Counted from the stretch's first letter, positions 24,988 to 34,231 are shown. The stretch is DNA of 64,000 bases from Undibacterium piscinae (GCA_003970805.2 CP051152.1:3038001-3102000); one strand, 5' to 3'. Numbers and translations are program-made. Notes: generated by a model from the letters alone, not told the origin.

Positions 24988-26274
24988 TTAGTTTTTGCGG
25001 CTAGTGCTTTTACTGCTCTCGAAAAAATAGCTCATGCGCTGGCGCGGGCTGAGGTAGGCGTAGACTTCTGGCTGCAATTGTTTGGCTTTCAGGCTGGCGC
25101 GTATGCTCAGTTCCGGTTCTTCGCTGAGATTGAGTATGATGGCTTCGTCTTTGGGGACGCTGGGGTCGTAGATCAAGACGCTGGGGCGCAAAGGCATGCC
25201 GGCGCTATTCGAGACTACCATGCCGGGCGTGCCATCGCTTAGTTCCACCAGCGTGCCGGGCGGATACACGCCCATGCAACGGATGAACATATTCAGTATG
25301 GCGGGGTCGTATAGTTTGCGCTGCTGCTTAAACATATACGCCAGCGCTTCATACGGTGTCAGACTCTCGGCTGGATTTGGGTGATTGCATAATTTATCGT
25401 AGGCGTTGATGATGCAGGCGATGCGTGCCAAACGCGCGATCCGCTCCAGCCGTAGTTGCTGCGGATAACCGCTGCCGTCGGCGTATTCATGGTGTTGCAG
25501 AATGATCTCGCGGGCGGCTTTCGAGAGCCCCATTTTTTCGGCGATCGTCACGCCATACTGACAATGCTGTTGCAGCAGGTTTTGTTCGGCGCGGCTGAGC
25601 TCGCTGTGCTTATTGACGATGCGATCCGGGATTTCTATCTTGCCTATGTCGTGGAACAGGCAACCTATGCCCAGGGCTTTAATGTCTTCTGCTGGCAGGG
25701 CTAATTCTTTACCCAAAATCATCGCCAACACCGAGACATTGAGTGAATGATAGTAGGCGTCTTCGCCCGCCACTTTGTCATTCATGACATGGATCGCGAC
25801 GCTCATATCGTCCACCAGCGCAGCCTGCATTTGCCCGATTAAATGGTCGGCATCCTGGCAGGCATCTTGCGGCCTGGAAAATAGTTTGCTGGCGATATTT
25901 TTGAAGGCGGCGGCGGTCTTGATGAACTCTTTTTCACAGCGGGCGATCGCCGCGCGTTCTTCATTGAGCTTTTCTACCCGGTTTTTTTTGCTTTCGATTA
26001 AAGCGATCTCTTCAGCGCTAGGGCTGAGCTCTGTGCTGGGTGGCGCGAGCTCGCTAGTAATGCTTTTTGCCAGGGGCGGGCAATCGCTACGCGCCGCTTC
26101 AATTCGTATGCTGCTCAGCCCTAATTGTTGGAGTGCCGCGATTTGTGCCTGATTCTTAATTTTAAAACTATTGCGGGCGAACGAATGTTCTAGCCAAGCT
26201 AAATCGAGATGCACGTACAGACCGATGCAGAGTTGATCGAGATCTATGCTAGTAGTAATCGGGACTGTGGTCAT
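24988..26274 (-). CDS. HD-GYP cyclic di-GMP phosphodiesterase with DUF3391
   Basis: A 428-residue cytoplasmic protein. The N-terminal DUF3391-type domain (about 1-120) starts IDLDQLCIGLYVHLDLAWL. The HD-GYP domain follows with HSLNVSVLAMILGKEL, the HD pair in GCLFHDIGKIEIPD and the extended motif HHEYADGSGYP, whose residues bind the di-iron or tri-iron centre. HD-GYP enzymes break cyclic di-GMP to pGpG or GMP. All metal-ligand motifs seem present, so it should be active. A monocistronic gene between two copies of the dispersed hairpin. Confidence 0.9.
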   Translation of the reverse strand: MTTVPITTSIDLDQLCIGLYVHLDLAWLEHSFARNSFKIKNQAQIAALQQLGLSSIRIEAARSDCPPLAKSITSELAPPSTELSPSAEEIALIESKKNRVEKLNEERAAIARCEKEFIKTAAAFKNIASKLFSRPQDACQDADHLIGQMQAALVDDMSVAIHVMNDKVAGEDAYYHSLNVSVLAMILGKELALPAEDIKALGIGCLFHDIGKIEIPDRIVNKHSELSRAEQNLLQQHCQYGVTIAEKMGLSKAAREIILQHHEYADGSGYPQQLRLERIARLARIACIINAYDKLCNHPNPAESLTPYEALAYMFKQQRKLYDPAILNMFIRCMGVYPPGTLVELSDGTPGMVVSNSAGMPLRPSVLIYDPSVPKDEAIILNLSEEPELSIRASLKAKQLQPEVYAYLSPRQRMSYFFESSKSTSRKN

Positions 26275-26359
26275 TTTTAAGTGCGGCTAAGGGGATAGAC
26301 TATTTTAGCAGTGTGTCCGCGCAAAAAGTCTGGAAAAATTAAAAACACCCGCGCCACTG

Positions 26360-26416
26360 CGCATATTCCATGCGCCTTTCCAGCCTGCATGCCCTGAGAG
26401 GCGCATGGAATATGCG
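26360..26416. repeat. Dispersed hairpin repeat, copy with perfect 18-bp arms
   Basis: CGCATATTCCATGCGCCT at 26360-26377 pairs perfectly with 26399-26416. The loop sequence differs from the 24903 copy although the core is shared. It lies between the HD-GYP start and the thiolase gene. Confidence 0.85.
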
Positions 26417-26565
26417 TGAGCGGGCAGGTGCATGGCCAGACCAGGAAACGCGCCCGGTAGCGGGATAGCTGCGCGCCATATCGCATTATCGGTTTAAAAT
26501 ACGCGCTGCGGCCTTAAGCCTGACTAGAGCAATTTTGCGTAAATCCCATTTTGAAGGAATGTCTC

Positions 26566-27440
26566 ATGAGTAAAGATGTCGTCGTTCTGAGCGCAGTGCG
26601 CTCCGCTATTGGTGCTTTCGGTGGATCGCTGTCGACGATGGAGCCAGCCGAGTTGGCCGGTATCGTGATGAAAGAAGCGATTGCACGCTCAGGTGTGGAT
26701 GCCGCCTTGATCGGTAACGCCATCGTCGGTACCTGCATTCCTACCGATGCGCGCTATGCCTATGTCTCGCGCGTGGCCTCTATTCAGGCTGGTTTGCCTA
26801 TGGATTCGGTGGCGATGCAAGTGAGCCGTCTGTGTTCTTCTGGCCTGCAGGGTATCGTGACTGCGGCGCAAAACATCATGCTCGGTGATTTTGATTATGG
26901 TATCGGTGGCGGCGTTGAAGTGATGTCGCGCGGCTCTTACATGATGCCAGCCTTGCGTTCAGGCGCACGCATGGGCGACGCCAAGGCGATCGATATGATG
27001 GTGGCGGTCTTGACCGATCCGTTTGGCGTTGGCCACATGGGTATCACGGCAGAAAACCTGGCTACCAAGTGGGACATCTCACGCGAAGAGCAAGATGCTT
27101 TCGCAGTTGAATCACAACGCCGTGCTGCAGTGGCGATTGCCGAAGGACGCTTCAAGTCGCAAATCGTGCCTATCGTGCAGCAGACCCGCAAAGGTGAAGT
27201 GGTGTTTGAAGTCGATGAACATGGCAAAGCCAATACCACGATGGAGTCTTTGGCCAAGATGAAACCGGCCTTTAAAAAGGACGGTACCGTCACCGCCGGG
27301 AATGCCTCAGGCATTAACGATGGCGCGGCTTTCTTTGTGTTGGCAGCAGCCGATGTGGCAGCTAAGGCTGGCCAAAAACCGATGGCGAGAATCGTTTCCT
27401 ACGCGGTCTCTGGTGTACCGAATGAGATCATGGGTGAAGG
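26566..27440 (+). pseudogene. Acetyl-CoA acetyltransferase (thiolase), 3' end deleted
   Basis: The first about 292 residues form a normal thiolase: SAVRSAIGAFGGSLSTM, the nucleophile Cys in SRLCSSGLQGIV, GGVEVMSRGSYMMP, and ending NASGINDGAAFFVLAAADVA. After IVSYAVSGVPNEIMGEG the family sequence stops. The last about 100 residues are missing, including the catalytic His of GGAIALGHPxG and the second Cys of the CIGGGQG motif. An unrelated tail follows up to a stop at 27630. Without both C-terminal catalytic residues the product cannot be an active thiolase. The deletion also removed the 3' end of the convergent azlC gene. Confidence 0.88.
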
Positions 27441-27453
27441 CCACCAATCGAGA

Positions 27454-28203
27454 TTACCAAAGCATGTTTCCAGCAGCCATATGGCACCGCAAAAAGGCGC
27501 TGGGCTTAGCTGCCAGAGCTATCCATCGCGGTGCAGGACAGAATATGCCGGCCGCGATGCTCAGGGCAATCGAGCCATGTTTAGGCGCCAGCACATATGC
27601 CACCGCGTAGGCTGCCAGAGCTATCCATAGCGGTGCAGGACTTTTTTTGCTGCGCCATTGTTCAACGGTAAGTACCGCAAACAGTGCGGCCAACACGAAG
27701 TCGAGACCAGCCAGGCTAATTTTTGCCTGTGCGCCTATGATGGCACCGATCAGGGTGCCGAGCACCCACCAGGATTGATTGAGTAAAGCCAGCAGTGCCA
27801 TTTGCCTGGCGCTGGTGCCGGCCGGTAACGTGGTCAGTACCGAATAGGTTTCGTCAGTCAGCGCGAATATCATGTACCAGCGCAGGAATTTTTTTTGCGG
27901 CAATTTGTTCAGCAAAGACAGACCGTAAAACACATGGCGCAGATTGACGATCAGGGTCGCCAGCGCAATGGTCGCCAGCGGCAGGCCGGCGGCCAGCATG
28001 GGTATCATCATGTACTGGGCCGCGCCGGCATACACCAGCAGGCTGGCCAGCACCGCCAGCCACCAGTCGGCACCGGCTTGTACGAATAAAAATCCAAATA
28101 CGGTGCCTAGCGGTATGTAACCCATCGCTACCGGTGCGGTCAGCGCTAGTACGGAAAAGCTATGGTCGCCTGAAGCGGGGGGAGCAAGCGGTTGCTGATT
28201 CAT
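27454..28203 (-). pseudogene. AzlC-family branched-chain amino-acid exporter subunit, altered 3' end
   Basis: Large subunit of an AzlCD-type exporter. The N-terminal part is normal: ALTAPVAMGYIPLGTVFGF, GAAQYMMIPMLAAGLPL, NLRHVFYGLSL and FALTDETYSVL. From about residue 215 the family sequence gives way to a partial duplication of itself (SPAPLWIALAA then CPAPRWIALAA) and a tail read from foreign sequence up to the thiolase joint. The partner gene azlD, usually adjacent, is absent. The exporter probably does not work, although most helices remain. Confidence 0.75.
27509..27641. repeat. 31-bp direct duplication at the thiolase/azlC deletion joint
   Basis: Copies at 27509-27539 and 27611-27641 (GCTGCCAGAGCTATCC then CGGTGCAGGAC) are identical at 30 of 31 positions. 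The right copy is the native azlC sequence; the left copy lies between it and the truncated thiolase end. Confidence 0.85.
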
Positions 28204-28299
28204 GAAAAATTTCAGGAGAGATGTGGGGCGTTTTAACCGCGCTAAATTGGAGCATTATTGGCTAGCGGCTAACGGCTTGTGGCGATAGATGCTGCGTGC

Positions 28300-28812
28300 C
28301 TATAACCTGGCTTTCGCGACAGCCAGTTTTTTTTCTTCTTGTTTATCCTCTTGTATCAGGCGCTCCAGACGCTCTGATACCTGGCCCATCACTTTGGCGA
28401 TGAGGTCGATCTCGCTGTCGGAGACGCCCTCTACCATTACCTCCACCACTTCGGCCTGAGTCTGCATGGCCAGCGCCGCCAACTTTTGGCCACGCTCGGT
28501 GAGCGCGAGTCGCTTAGCTCTGGAGTCTGTATCGTGAATATCTCTGGTCACCAGACCGTCGACTTCCATTTGTGAGAGCAGCATAGAGACCGCACTCTTG
28601 GTGATAAAGCAGCGTGCGGCCAATTCCATTTGCGTGATGCCCGGCGTAGTCGCCAATGTCGCCAGCACTTCAAGATCACCGACGCGCAAATGATGCTGCG
28701 CCAGGCGCGCGCTGAGCGCGGCTTCACACAAATTATAGGCGCGGATAGTGGCGAGCCAGGCTTGCGTGCCATGCGGTGAGGAGGCAGGTTTTTTGATCGT
28801 CGGTTTTTTCAT
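28300..28812 (-). CDS. MarR-family transcriptional regulator
   Basis: A 170-residue winged-helix repressor. The DNA-binding region includes RVGDLEVLATLATTPGITQMELA, the recognition helix TKSAVSMLLSQMEVDGLV and the wing DTDSRAKRLALTERG. Dimerisation helices flank it. The ATG of MKKPTIKKPAS was preferred; a TTG five codons upstream is possible. It is divergent from a molybdopterin oxidoreductase gene, with a perfect palindrome between them, so it likely represses itself and that gene. Ligand unknown. Confidence 0.87.
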   Translation of the reverse strand: MKKPTIKKPASSPHGTQAWLATIRAYNLCEAALSARLAQHHLRVGDLEVLATLATTPGITQMELAARCFITKSAVSMLLSQMEVDGLVTRDIHDTDSRAKRLALTERGQKLAALAMQTQAEVVEVMVEGVSDSEIDLIAKVMGQVSERLERLIQEDKQEEKKLAVAKARL

Positions 28813-28841
28813 GGGGGCTGAGTTCAAATAATCGCAATAAC

Positions 28842-28855
28842 GTTCAAATTTGAAC
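28842..28855. promoter_or_regulatory. Perfect palindrome GTTCAAATTTGAAC, likely MarR operator
   Basis: A 14-bp perfect dyad between marR and the divergent oxidoreductase gene. Another half-site GTTCAAAT lies at 28822. MarR dimers typically bind such 14-18 bp AT-rich palindromes over the promoter. Confidence 0.7.
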
Positions 28856-28961
28856 TATACTGTACTTATTGAAAAATGAATGCAGCGAATATTATCTGCT
28901 GAAACCTGAATTTAAACCGTTTTTTTTATCTGCAAATGCGGATGCACTGAAAATTATAGGA

Positions 28962-29666
28962 ATGAACAAGTCATCGCTTACTGTTGAGCAGGCATTGCCG
29001 CCTGGCCAATTCCTGCTGGAGTCTTTTCCCCGCTTTGGTTTGCTGGCGTATGCCAAGCGATTACCGCGCTTGGCTGATTTAGCTGACGTGGGTGAGGGCA
29101 CGGCAATACGCGTGTACGGTGCAGGATTGCCACCGTTCTTTCTCGATGATGGGGTGGCCGGTTTAGCCAGGGTCGAGCAGCTATCCGATTTTCATTGCGT
29201 GACGACGTGGTCGCAGACCGGCCTGCAATGGAGTGGCGTGCGTTTTTCTGATGTGTACGAAAAACTGGTCTTGCCTAACACGGCTGCCGTTCCCCGCTAC
29301 CAATTTGTGGTCATCTATGGGCTAGACGGCTACCGGTCTATCTTGCCTCTCGACGATTTACTGGCAGCGGATGTATTACTGGCAGATCGCTTGCACGGAG
29401 AGCCGCTAGGTTTAGCGCATGGCGCACCGCTGCGCCTGGTCGCACCTGCGCATTATGGCTATAAAAGCGTCAAGCATATCTGCGCCATCGAGTTTCTCGA
29501 AGGGTGCGAACAGTATCGCCCGGTTGGCTATCGTTTCATGGCGCACCCACGCGCCAGGGTGCAGGCGGAAGAGCGCGGCCTGGGCTTGCCTGGCACGGTA
29601 TTTCGCTGGCTTTACCGGCCCCTGATCCGTTTTGTGATCAGGCGTTTTGCCAAAGCCAGTGCATAG
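28962..29666 (+). CDS. Molybdopterin-dependent oxidoreductase (sulfite-oxidase-like domain)
   Basis: A protein of about 234 residues dominated by one oxidoreductase molybdopterin-binding domain. Family elements are FHCVTTWSQTGLQWSGVRFSDV (with the Cys that ligates molybdenum), VIYGLDGYRSILPLDDLLAADVLLA, GAPLRLVAPAHYGYKSVKHI and FLEGCEQ. It lacks the cytochrome and dimerisation domains of sulfite oxidase and has no twin-arginine signal, so a cytoplasmic location is likely. The ATG at MNKSSLTV is one of several possible starts; a TTG lies 31 codons upstream. Divergent from marR and probably controlled by it. Substrate unknown. Confidence 0.8.
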   Translation: MNKSSLTVEQALPPGQFLLESFPRFGLLAYAKRLPRLADLADVGEGTAIRVYGAGLPPFFLDDGVAGLARVEQLSDFHCVTTWSQTGLQWSGVRFSDVYEKLVLPNTAAVPRYQFVVIYGLDGYRSILPLDDLLAADVLLADRLHGEPLGLAHGAPLRLVAPAHYGYKSVKHICAIEFLEGCEQYRPVGYRFMAHPRARVQAEERGLGLPGTVFRWLYRPLIRFVIRRFAKASA

Positions 29667-29723
29667 AAGTTAGCAATTGCTCCGTCAAACAGCTCATCCA
29701 TCATTATTTAACCAGGACGTTTT

Positions 29724-30311
29724 ATGAATCTTTTATGTAGACTTTTTTATGTGTTGATCGCTTCTTTCTTTCGGCCACGTCTGGCGATCGGGCCATCGAC
29801 CAGTACCCTTTCCTTATTGACTTTTCCGAATGATCTCGACATCAATCTGCATGTCAATAACGGGCGTTACCTGACTCTGTGCGACTTAAGCCGGGTCGAT
29901 ATGTTTATCCGCAGCGGCCTGGCGAAAGTCATGTTACAGCGCGGCTGGATGCCTATGATCAGTGAACACACCATGACTTACCGCAAACCGCTGGGTGTCT
30001 TCACGCGTTTTCAGGCAAGCATGGAACTGACCCACTGGGATGAAAAATTCTTCTTCATGACGCACCGCTTTACTATCGGTGACAAACTGATTGCCGAGGG
30101 CACGTCAAAAGGCGTACTGCGCGGCAAACATGGCGTAATCGCACCGAAAGATGTGATAGAAGCGGTACTCGCATTCGCTCACTCTGCCATGCTGGCGGGT
30201 CCTTTCTATGCGAATTACAGCTCCATGCGCGTACCAAATCACTCGGCGAGTTTCCGCGCTACCAGCATCATTGCCGCGATCGGAGCGCCTCCTCCACGAT
30301 GTTGGCTATGA
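29724..30311 (+). CDS. Thioesterase (4HBT hot-dog fold) with an abnormal C terminus
   Basis: The first about 150 residues match acyl-CoA thioesterase-like proteins: TFPNDLDINLHVNNGRYL carries the catalytic-site Asp and NNGRY helix, followed by CDLSRVDMFIRSGL, TMTYRKPLGVFTRF and WDEKFFFMTHRF. The remainder (AFAHSAMLAGPFYANYSS onwards, ending PPPRCWL) is not what I expect for the family and runs into the opposite-strand remnant of a PAS protein. The enzyme core may be intact and only the tail replaced. It lies 57 bp after the oxidoreductase gene on the same strand. Confidence 0.7.
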   Translation: MNLLCRLFYVLIASFFRPRLAIGPSTSTLSLLTFPNDLDINLHVNNGRYLTLCDLSRVDMFIRSGLAKVMLQRGWMPMISEHTMTYRKPLGVFTRFQASMELTHWDEKFFFMTHRFTIGDKLIAEGTSKGVLRGKHGVIAPKDVIEAVLAFAHSAMLAGPFYANYSSMRVPNHSASFRATSIIAAIGAPPPRCWL

Positions 30312-30797
30312 AGACGTCATGGCGCGATACAGCTAAACATTCAGCCGGTAAATCTTGTCTGGAGTAAGGTATCCGCCGATACGCAATGTATTCCAGCAAA
30401 CCGCCTAAATCAGCGGCATCAGGTGGATATTGTCACTCTGAAAAAAGACGAGATTGCGCTGGCCAGTTTTGCTTATTTGACGAATTTACGCTCGGAGATG
30501 TCGCGCACCACCAGTATCACTCGGCGGGTTTCCGCGGTGCCATCATCATTGAGGCGACTGATTCAGAGATAAATAGACTGCCGTCGGCTTTAGCATCGCC
30601 AGTGCGATGTATTCAGAAAAATCGAGAGGCGTACTGGCCAGTAATTGCGTGCGGCTGACGCCAAATAATTTTTCAGCACTAGAATTACAGTCCACAAAGA
30701 CCGCGCCTTCCAATACCAGCAGCGCATCGAGCGCCAACTCCACCATGGCGCGATACAGTGCTTCTTTAGAGACGTCGGTATTGCCGAGCATGCTCAC
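30296..30797 (-). pseudogene. PAS-domain signalling protein remnant
   Basis: The intact start MSMLGNTDVSKEALYRAMVE leads into a PAS domain (LALDALLVLEGAVFVDCNSS, AEKLFGVSRTQLLAS) and stops after 83 residues at NQSPQ. A shifted frame continues with the PAC end (DDGTAETRRVILVVRDISER). Further on, another frame gives DVFIANIVEEALRSRQ, which resembles the linker before a GGDEF or kinase domain. Several frame breaks and the loss of any output domain mark this as decayed. It probably was a diguanylate cyclase or kinase. Confidence 0.6.
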
Positions 30798-31062
30798 TCC
30801 TAAATCAAAGCCAGGTGGATATTAAAAGGATGAAAAAAGACTAGATGCGCGCAAAGCTTATTTGAATCTTACACCGTTTGTTGGCCAGAAGCAGCAGTTC
30901 ACGCGCGAAACTTCCTCATTGATGAGCTTGGATTGCGGGGGGAAGAAGCAGCGGTTTGTGCTAAGTCCTCAGAAGTTAGGCGCACTCGCTAAGGCTTATT
31001 GTCCTGTATTTATATGCAATGTTCTCTGTTACAATTTCATAGAAATAAGACACTTCTTTTTT

Positions 31063-31112
31063 ACAGCCTTCTGGTTTGATGATGCCTGCGTTCTATGCAG
31101 GCGCTAGGCTGT
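31063..31112 (+). promoter_or_regulatory. Structured leader upstream of the CLC antiporter
   Basis: Nested pairing: an outer stem ACAGCCT (31063-31069) with AGGCTGT (31106-31112), and an inner stem GCCTGC (31084-31089) with GCAGGC (31097-31102). The 5' internal loop contains UGAUGAUG. It ends 52 bp before the ATG. CLC-F genes are often controlled by the fluoride (crcB) riboswitch; the 3' part GGCUG-GAUUCC-AC is reminiscent of it, but the required pseudoknot partner was not found. The rest of 30798-31164 shows no gene. Confidence 0.35.
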
Positions 31113-31164
31113 AGATTCCGACTATGTCCCTCTGGCTTTGTGTTCATATCTCCCTTACAGAAGC

Positions 31165-32463
31165 ATGAAAAATTCTACTCGCACTGAGTTATTCAATTTA
31201 TTTTTTTACTTGGCGCGATGGCTTTTTCTGGCGAGCCTGATTGCCGTTCTGGCCGGCTCTGCCTCGGCTTTTTTCCTGTTTAGCCTGGATTGGGCGACCA
31301 ATACCAGAACTGCGCATAGACAATTGATCTGGCTGCTACCGATAGCTGGTTTTGTGGTGGGTTGGCTCTATCTGCGTTTTGGCACGCAAGTAGAAGCAGG
31401 GAATAATCTGCTCATAGACGAAATTCATGATCCCAAAAAAGTGATCCCACTACGTATGGCACCGCTGGTATTGGGTGGTACCGTTATTTCTCATTTATTT
31501 GGCGCGTCGGTCGGGCGTGAAGGCACTGCGGTACAAATGGGGGCGGCGCTGGCCGACCAACTTACCCATATCTTCAAATTAAAACATGAAGATAGACGGA
31601 TTATTTTGATGGCAGGGATCAGTGCCGGATTTGCCTCGGTATTTGGCACCCCCTTGGCTGGCGCGATATTTGGGCTGGAAGTGTTGGCGATAGGACGCAT
31701 GCGCTACGATGCCTTGCTGCCGTGTATGGTGGCGGCCATCGTCGCTGAACAAATTGGCCAGTTGCTGGGGGTGCAGCACACCCATTATGCGATACCGCTG
31801 GTGCCCCATCTAACGGCGTGGGCAATGACCGCCACGCTGATCGCCGGCGCCATCTTTGGTCTTACTGGCAGGGTATTTGCCGAGGCGACCCATGCGCTCA
31901 GCGCCTGGATGAAAAAACGTATCAGTTACGCGCCGCTACGCCCTTGTCTGGGCGGTATAGTGATCGCCGGCGCGGTATGGCTGCTGGGTGCGGATCGCTA
32001 TATTGGTCTCGGGATTCCGACTATCGTCGAGGCCTTTCAGCAACCACTGGCGGGCTATGATTTTCTGGGCAAGCTAGTGTTTACCGTGCTGTCCTTAGGC
32101 TCGGGCTTCAAAGGGGGTGAGGTAACACCCTTGTTCTTCATCGGTGCGACTCTGGGCAATGTGTTGGCACCTTTACTCCATCTGCCATTCCCTTTACTTG
32201 CGGGCATAGGCTTCGTCGCGGTTTTCTCCGGCGCAGCGAATACGCCTATCGCCTCGACGCTGATGGCGATGGAATTATTCGGTGCGGAGGTCGGCATGTT
32301 TGCAGCGATAGCCTGCATCGTGAGCTACCTGTTTTCCGGGCATACCGGCATCTACCGATCACAACGCATCGGCCATGCCAAGCACAGCGATGCGCCCGAG
32401 GGCGTTAAACTGAGCGAGCTTGACGCCTATCGTAAAGAGCCGCCACAAAATACCTTGCGGTAA
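31165..32463 (+). CDS. CLC-family antiporter, CLC-F (fluoride/proton) type
   Basis: Membrane protein of 432 residues with the CLC fold. The classic chloride-site motif GSGIP is replaced by AGNNLLIDEI. The gating-Glu motif is GREGTAVQMG rather than GREGP, and the third site reads GFKGGEVTPLFFIGA instead of GGIFAP. These three changes are the marks I associate with the CLC-F group, which expels fluoride by proton antiport. The ATG at MKNSTRTELF is used; a TTG lies nine codons earlier. A structured leader precedes it. A general chloride antiporter is the less likely alternative. Confidence 0.78.
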   Translation: MKNSTRTELFNLFFYLARWLFLASLIAVLAGSASAFFLFSLDWATNTRTAHRQLIWLLPIAGFVVGWLYLRFGTQVEAGNNLLIDEIHDPKKVIPLRMAPLVLGGTVISHLFGASVGREGTAVQMGAALADQLTHIFKLKHEDRRIILMAGISAGFASVFGTPLAGAIFGLEVLAIGRMRYDALLPCMVAAIVAEQIGQLLGVQHTHYAIPLVPHLTAWAMTATLIAGAIFGLTGRVFAEATHALSAWMKKRISYAPLRPCLGGIVIAGAVWLLGADRYIGLGIPTIVEAFQQPLAGYDFLGKLVFTVLSLGSGFKGGEVTPLFFIGATLGNVLAPLLHLPFPLLAGIGFVAVFSGAANTPIASTLMAMELFGAEVGMFAAIACIVSYLFSGHTGIYRSQRIGHAKHSDAPEGVKLSELDAYRKEPPQNTLR

Positions 32464-32470
32464 ATTTCAA

Positions 32471-32848
32471 ATGAAGCGTATCGACGAAACACCATCAACG
32501 ATTGAACGAATATTTGGAGCCGTAATGGCTTCTGCATTCGCCGGGGGTACTGCGATAGCAGCTCCTTGGATATTAGCGTGGAAATATCCAATTAAATTCT
32601 TCATATTTTTTCCACTTACGAGTGTGCTTGTAATGCCCATGTTTTATGTATGGATACTTATAGTCGTTATATACGCTTTATCTGCGGGGTTTCGGTATGG
32701 TTTTTTTGGTGTCCTAGATATTTTTAACCTGATTTGGCGAACAGGTGAAACGAATGACCGTGTTTTACGTGACGCTGCCGAAAAATATCGCGTACTCATT
32801 CCAGTCACAATTTTCGTTTCATATCTATTAATTCTGCACGTCTTCTGA
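32471..32848 (+). CDS. Hypothetical small membrane protein
   Basis: A 125-residue protein with three to four predicted helices (about 14-32, 40-75, 105-124). No family was recognised. It begins only seven bases after the stop of the CLC antiporter gene, so the two are co-transcribed. Base composition looks more AT-rich than its neighbours, with less biased codon use, hinting at separate origin. Confidence 0.55.
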   Translation: MKRIDETPSTIERIFGAVMASAFAGGTAIAAPWILAWKYPIKFFIFFPLTSVLVMPMFYVWILIVVIYALSAGFRYGFFGVLDIFNLIWRTGETNDRVLRDAAEKYRVLIPVTIFVSYLLILHVF

Positions 32849-32915
32849 TGAAATTTAACTCGACAATCGACGCGGACGCTACGGGCCAGTCATTTCGGCG
32901 GTAGGTTCTACAACA

Positions 32916-34100
32916 ATGGGAACTCGGATGCTGGCAGCCCTTAAAAAATTACCGCGCACGGTCTGGCTCATCGGCCTGATTAGTCTGGTCAATGACTCCG
33001 CTTCGGAAATGGTCTATCCATTGATTCCCCTGTATCTGAGCTCGGTCTTGATGGCGGGCCCGCGCGCGCTGGGGATTATCGAGGGGATCGCCGAGGCCAC
33101 TGCCAGTTTGTTGAAACTGTTCTCGGGCATTGTGGTGGACCAGACCCGGCGCGCTAAACCATGGATACTTTTTGGTTATAGTCTGGCGGCCTTTGCCCGA
33201 CCGATGATGGTGCTGGTGACGAGCTGGCATGGCTTACTCCTGATCCGCTTTGCCGATAGGGTGGGCAAGGGCTTGCGCAGTTCTCCACGGGACGCCTTGC
33301 TGGCAAATAGTGTCGCGGCAGAACGTCGAGGTCTGGCGTTTGGCGTGCACCGCGCCATGGATAATGCCGGCGCGGTGATCGGCCCTTTGCTGGCCGCCCT
33401 GTTGTTGGGGGCTGGTATGGCAATCCGGGATATTTTTTTGTGGACCCTGGTTCCGGCCTTACTCTGCGTGGTATTTGCGCTGTTGATAGATGAGCCTGCC
33501 GAAAAAAAACCTATCACGGTGAAAAAATTTGATAGCCGTCTAAAAAATATGCCGCCGCGGTTTAAACGCTACCTGATCGTGGTGGCGCTGTTTACGCTGG
33601 GGAATTCCTCGAATATGTTCTTGCTCTTGCGTGCCAGAGAACTCGGGCTTGCGCAGGCGCAGATTCCTTTGCTGTGGGCCGCGGTGTCTTTGGTCGCCAT
33701 GCTGTTTTCCGCGCCTTTGTCGGCGCTCTCAGATCGTTACGGACGCTTGCGCTTATTGTTGGCTGGCTACCTGGCGTACGCACTGTTTTATTTGGCGATG
33801 GGCTCATTGAGTTCGCATGGGATCATGCTGTACGCCTTGTTTGGTTTTTATGGCCTATTTTTAGCCGCTACCGAGGGCGTGGAAAAAGCCCTGGTCGCGG
33901 ACTTAGCGCCGGAGGGATTGCAAGGTGCGGCGTTTGGCTGGTTCAATATGACGACAGGCATCATGCTGCTGCCTGCATCTATCCTGTTTGGTCACCTGTA
34001 TCAGACGGTCTCGCCGTTCGCTGCTTTTAGTTTTTCGGCGTGCTGTGCCGCGCTTGCTGCGCTGTTAATGTGGCGCTGGGTGGATTTGGCACAAACGTAA
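32916..34100 (+). CDS. MFS transporter
   Basis: A 394-residue major facilitator with 12 predicted helices. Helix 1 carries ISLVNDSASEMVYPLIPLYL. The loop 2-3 region is FSGIVVDQTRRAKPWILFGY and the loop 8-9 motif is SALSDRYGRLRLLLAGY. The conserved RVGKGLRSSPRDALLANS and FGVHRAMDNAGAVIGP segments mark the MFS_1 subgroup often annotated as multidrug or unknown. Substrate not inferable. It follows the small membrane protein on the same strand and ends at a degraded copy of the dispersed hairpin. Confidence 0.85.
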   Translation: MGTRMLAALKKLPRTVWLIGLISLVNDSASEMVYPLIPLYLSSVLMAGPRALGIIEGIAEATASLLKLFSGIVVDQTRRAKPWILFGYSLAAFARPMMVLVTSWHGLLLIRFADRVGKGLRSSPRDALLANSVAAERRGLAFGVHRAMDNAGAVIGPLLAALLLGAGMAIRDIFLWTLVPALLCVVFALLIDEPAEKKPITVKKFDSRLKNMPPRFKRYLIVVALFTLGNSSNMFLLLRARELGLAQAQIPLLWAAVSLVAMLFSAPLSALSDRYGRLRLLLAGYLAYALFYLAMGSLSSHGIMLYALFGFYGLFLAATEGVEKALVADLAPEGLQGAAFGWFNMTTGIMLLPASILFGHLYQTVSPFAAFSFSACCAALAALLMWRWVDLAQT

Positions 34101-34122
34101 AAAGGGAACTTCTAAAAACCGT

Positions 34123-34176
34123 CTGCGCATATTCCATGCGCCTCGCAGACCAATATCGGGCTGTGAGGCGCATTCT
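34123..34176. repeat. Degraded copy of the dispersed hairpin repeat
   Basis: The left arm TGCGCATATTCCATGCGCCT is intact, but only GAGGCGCAT of the right arm remains. It sits between the MFS stop and the DUF427 stop. Confidence 0.7.
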
Positions 34177-34231
34177 TGTTAGGCCTAGCCCCAAAATTTC
34201 TCCAGAGGGATACGCTGTATTTTGGCTAAAA

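Noticed and set aside
31000..31165. A canonical fluoride (crcB) riboswitch upstream of the CLC gene
   Set aside because: Only the 3' part resembles the consensus; the 5' loop that must pair with UUCC to form the pseudoknot was not found. Kept as a structured leader only.
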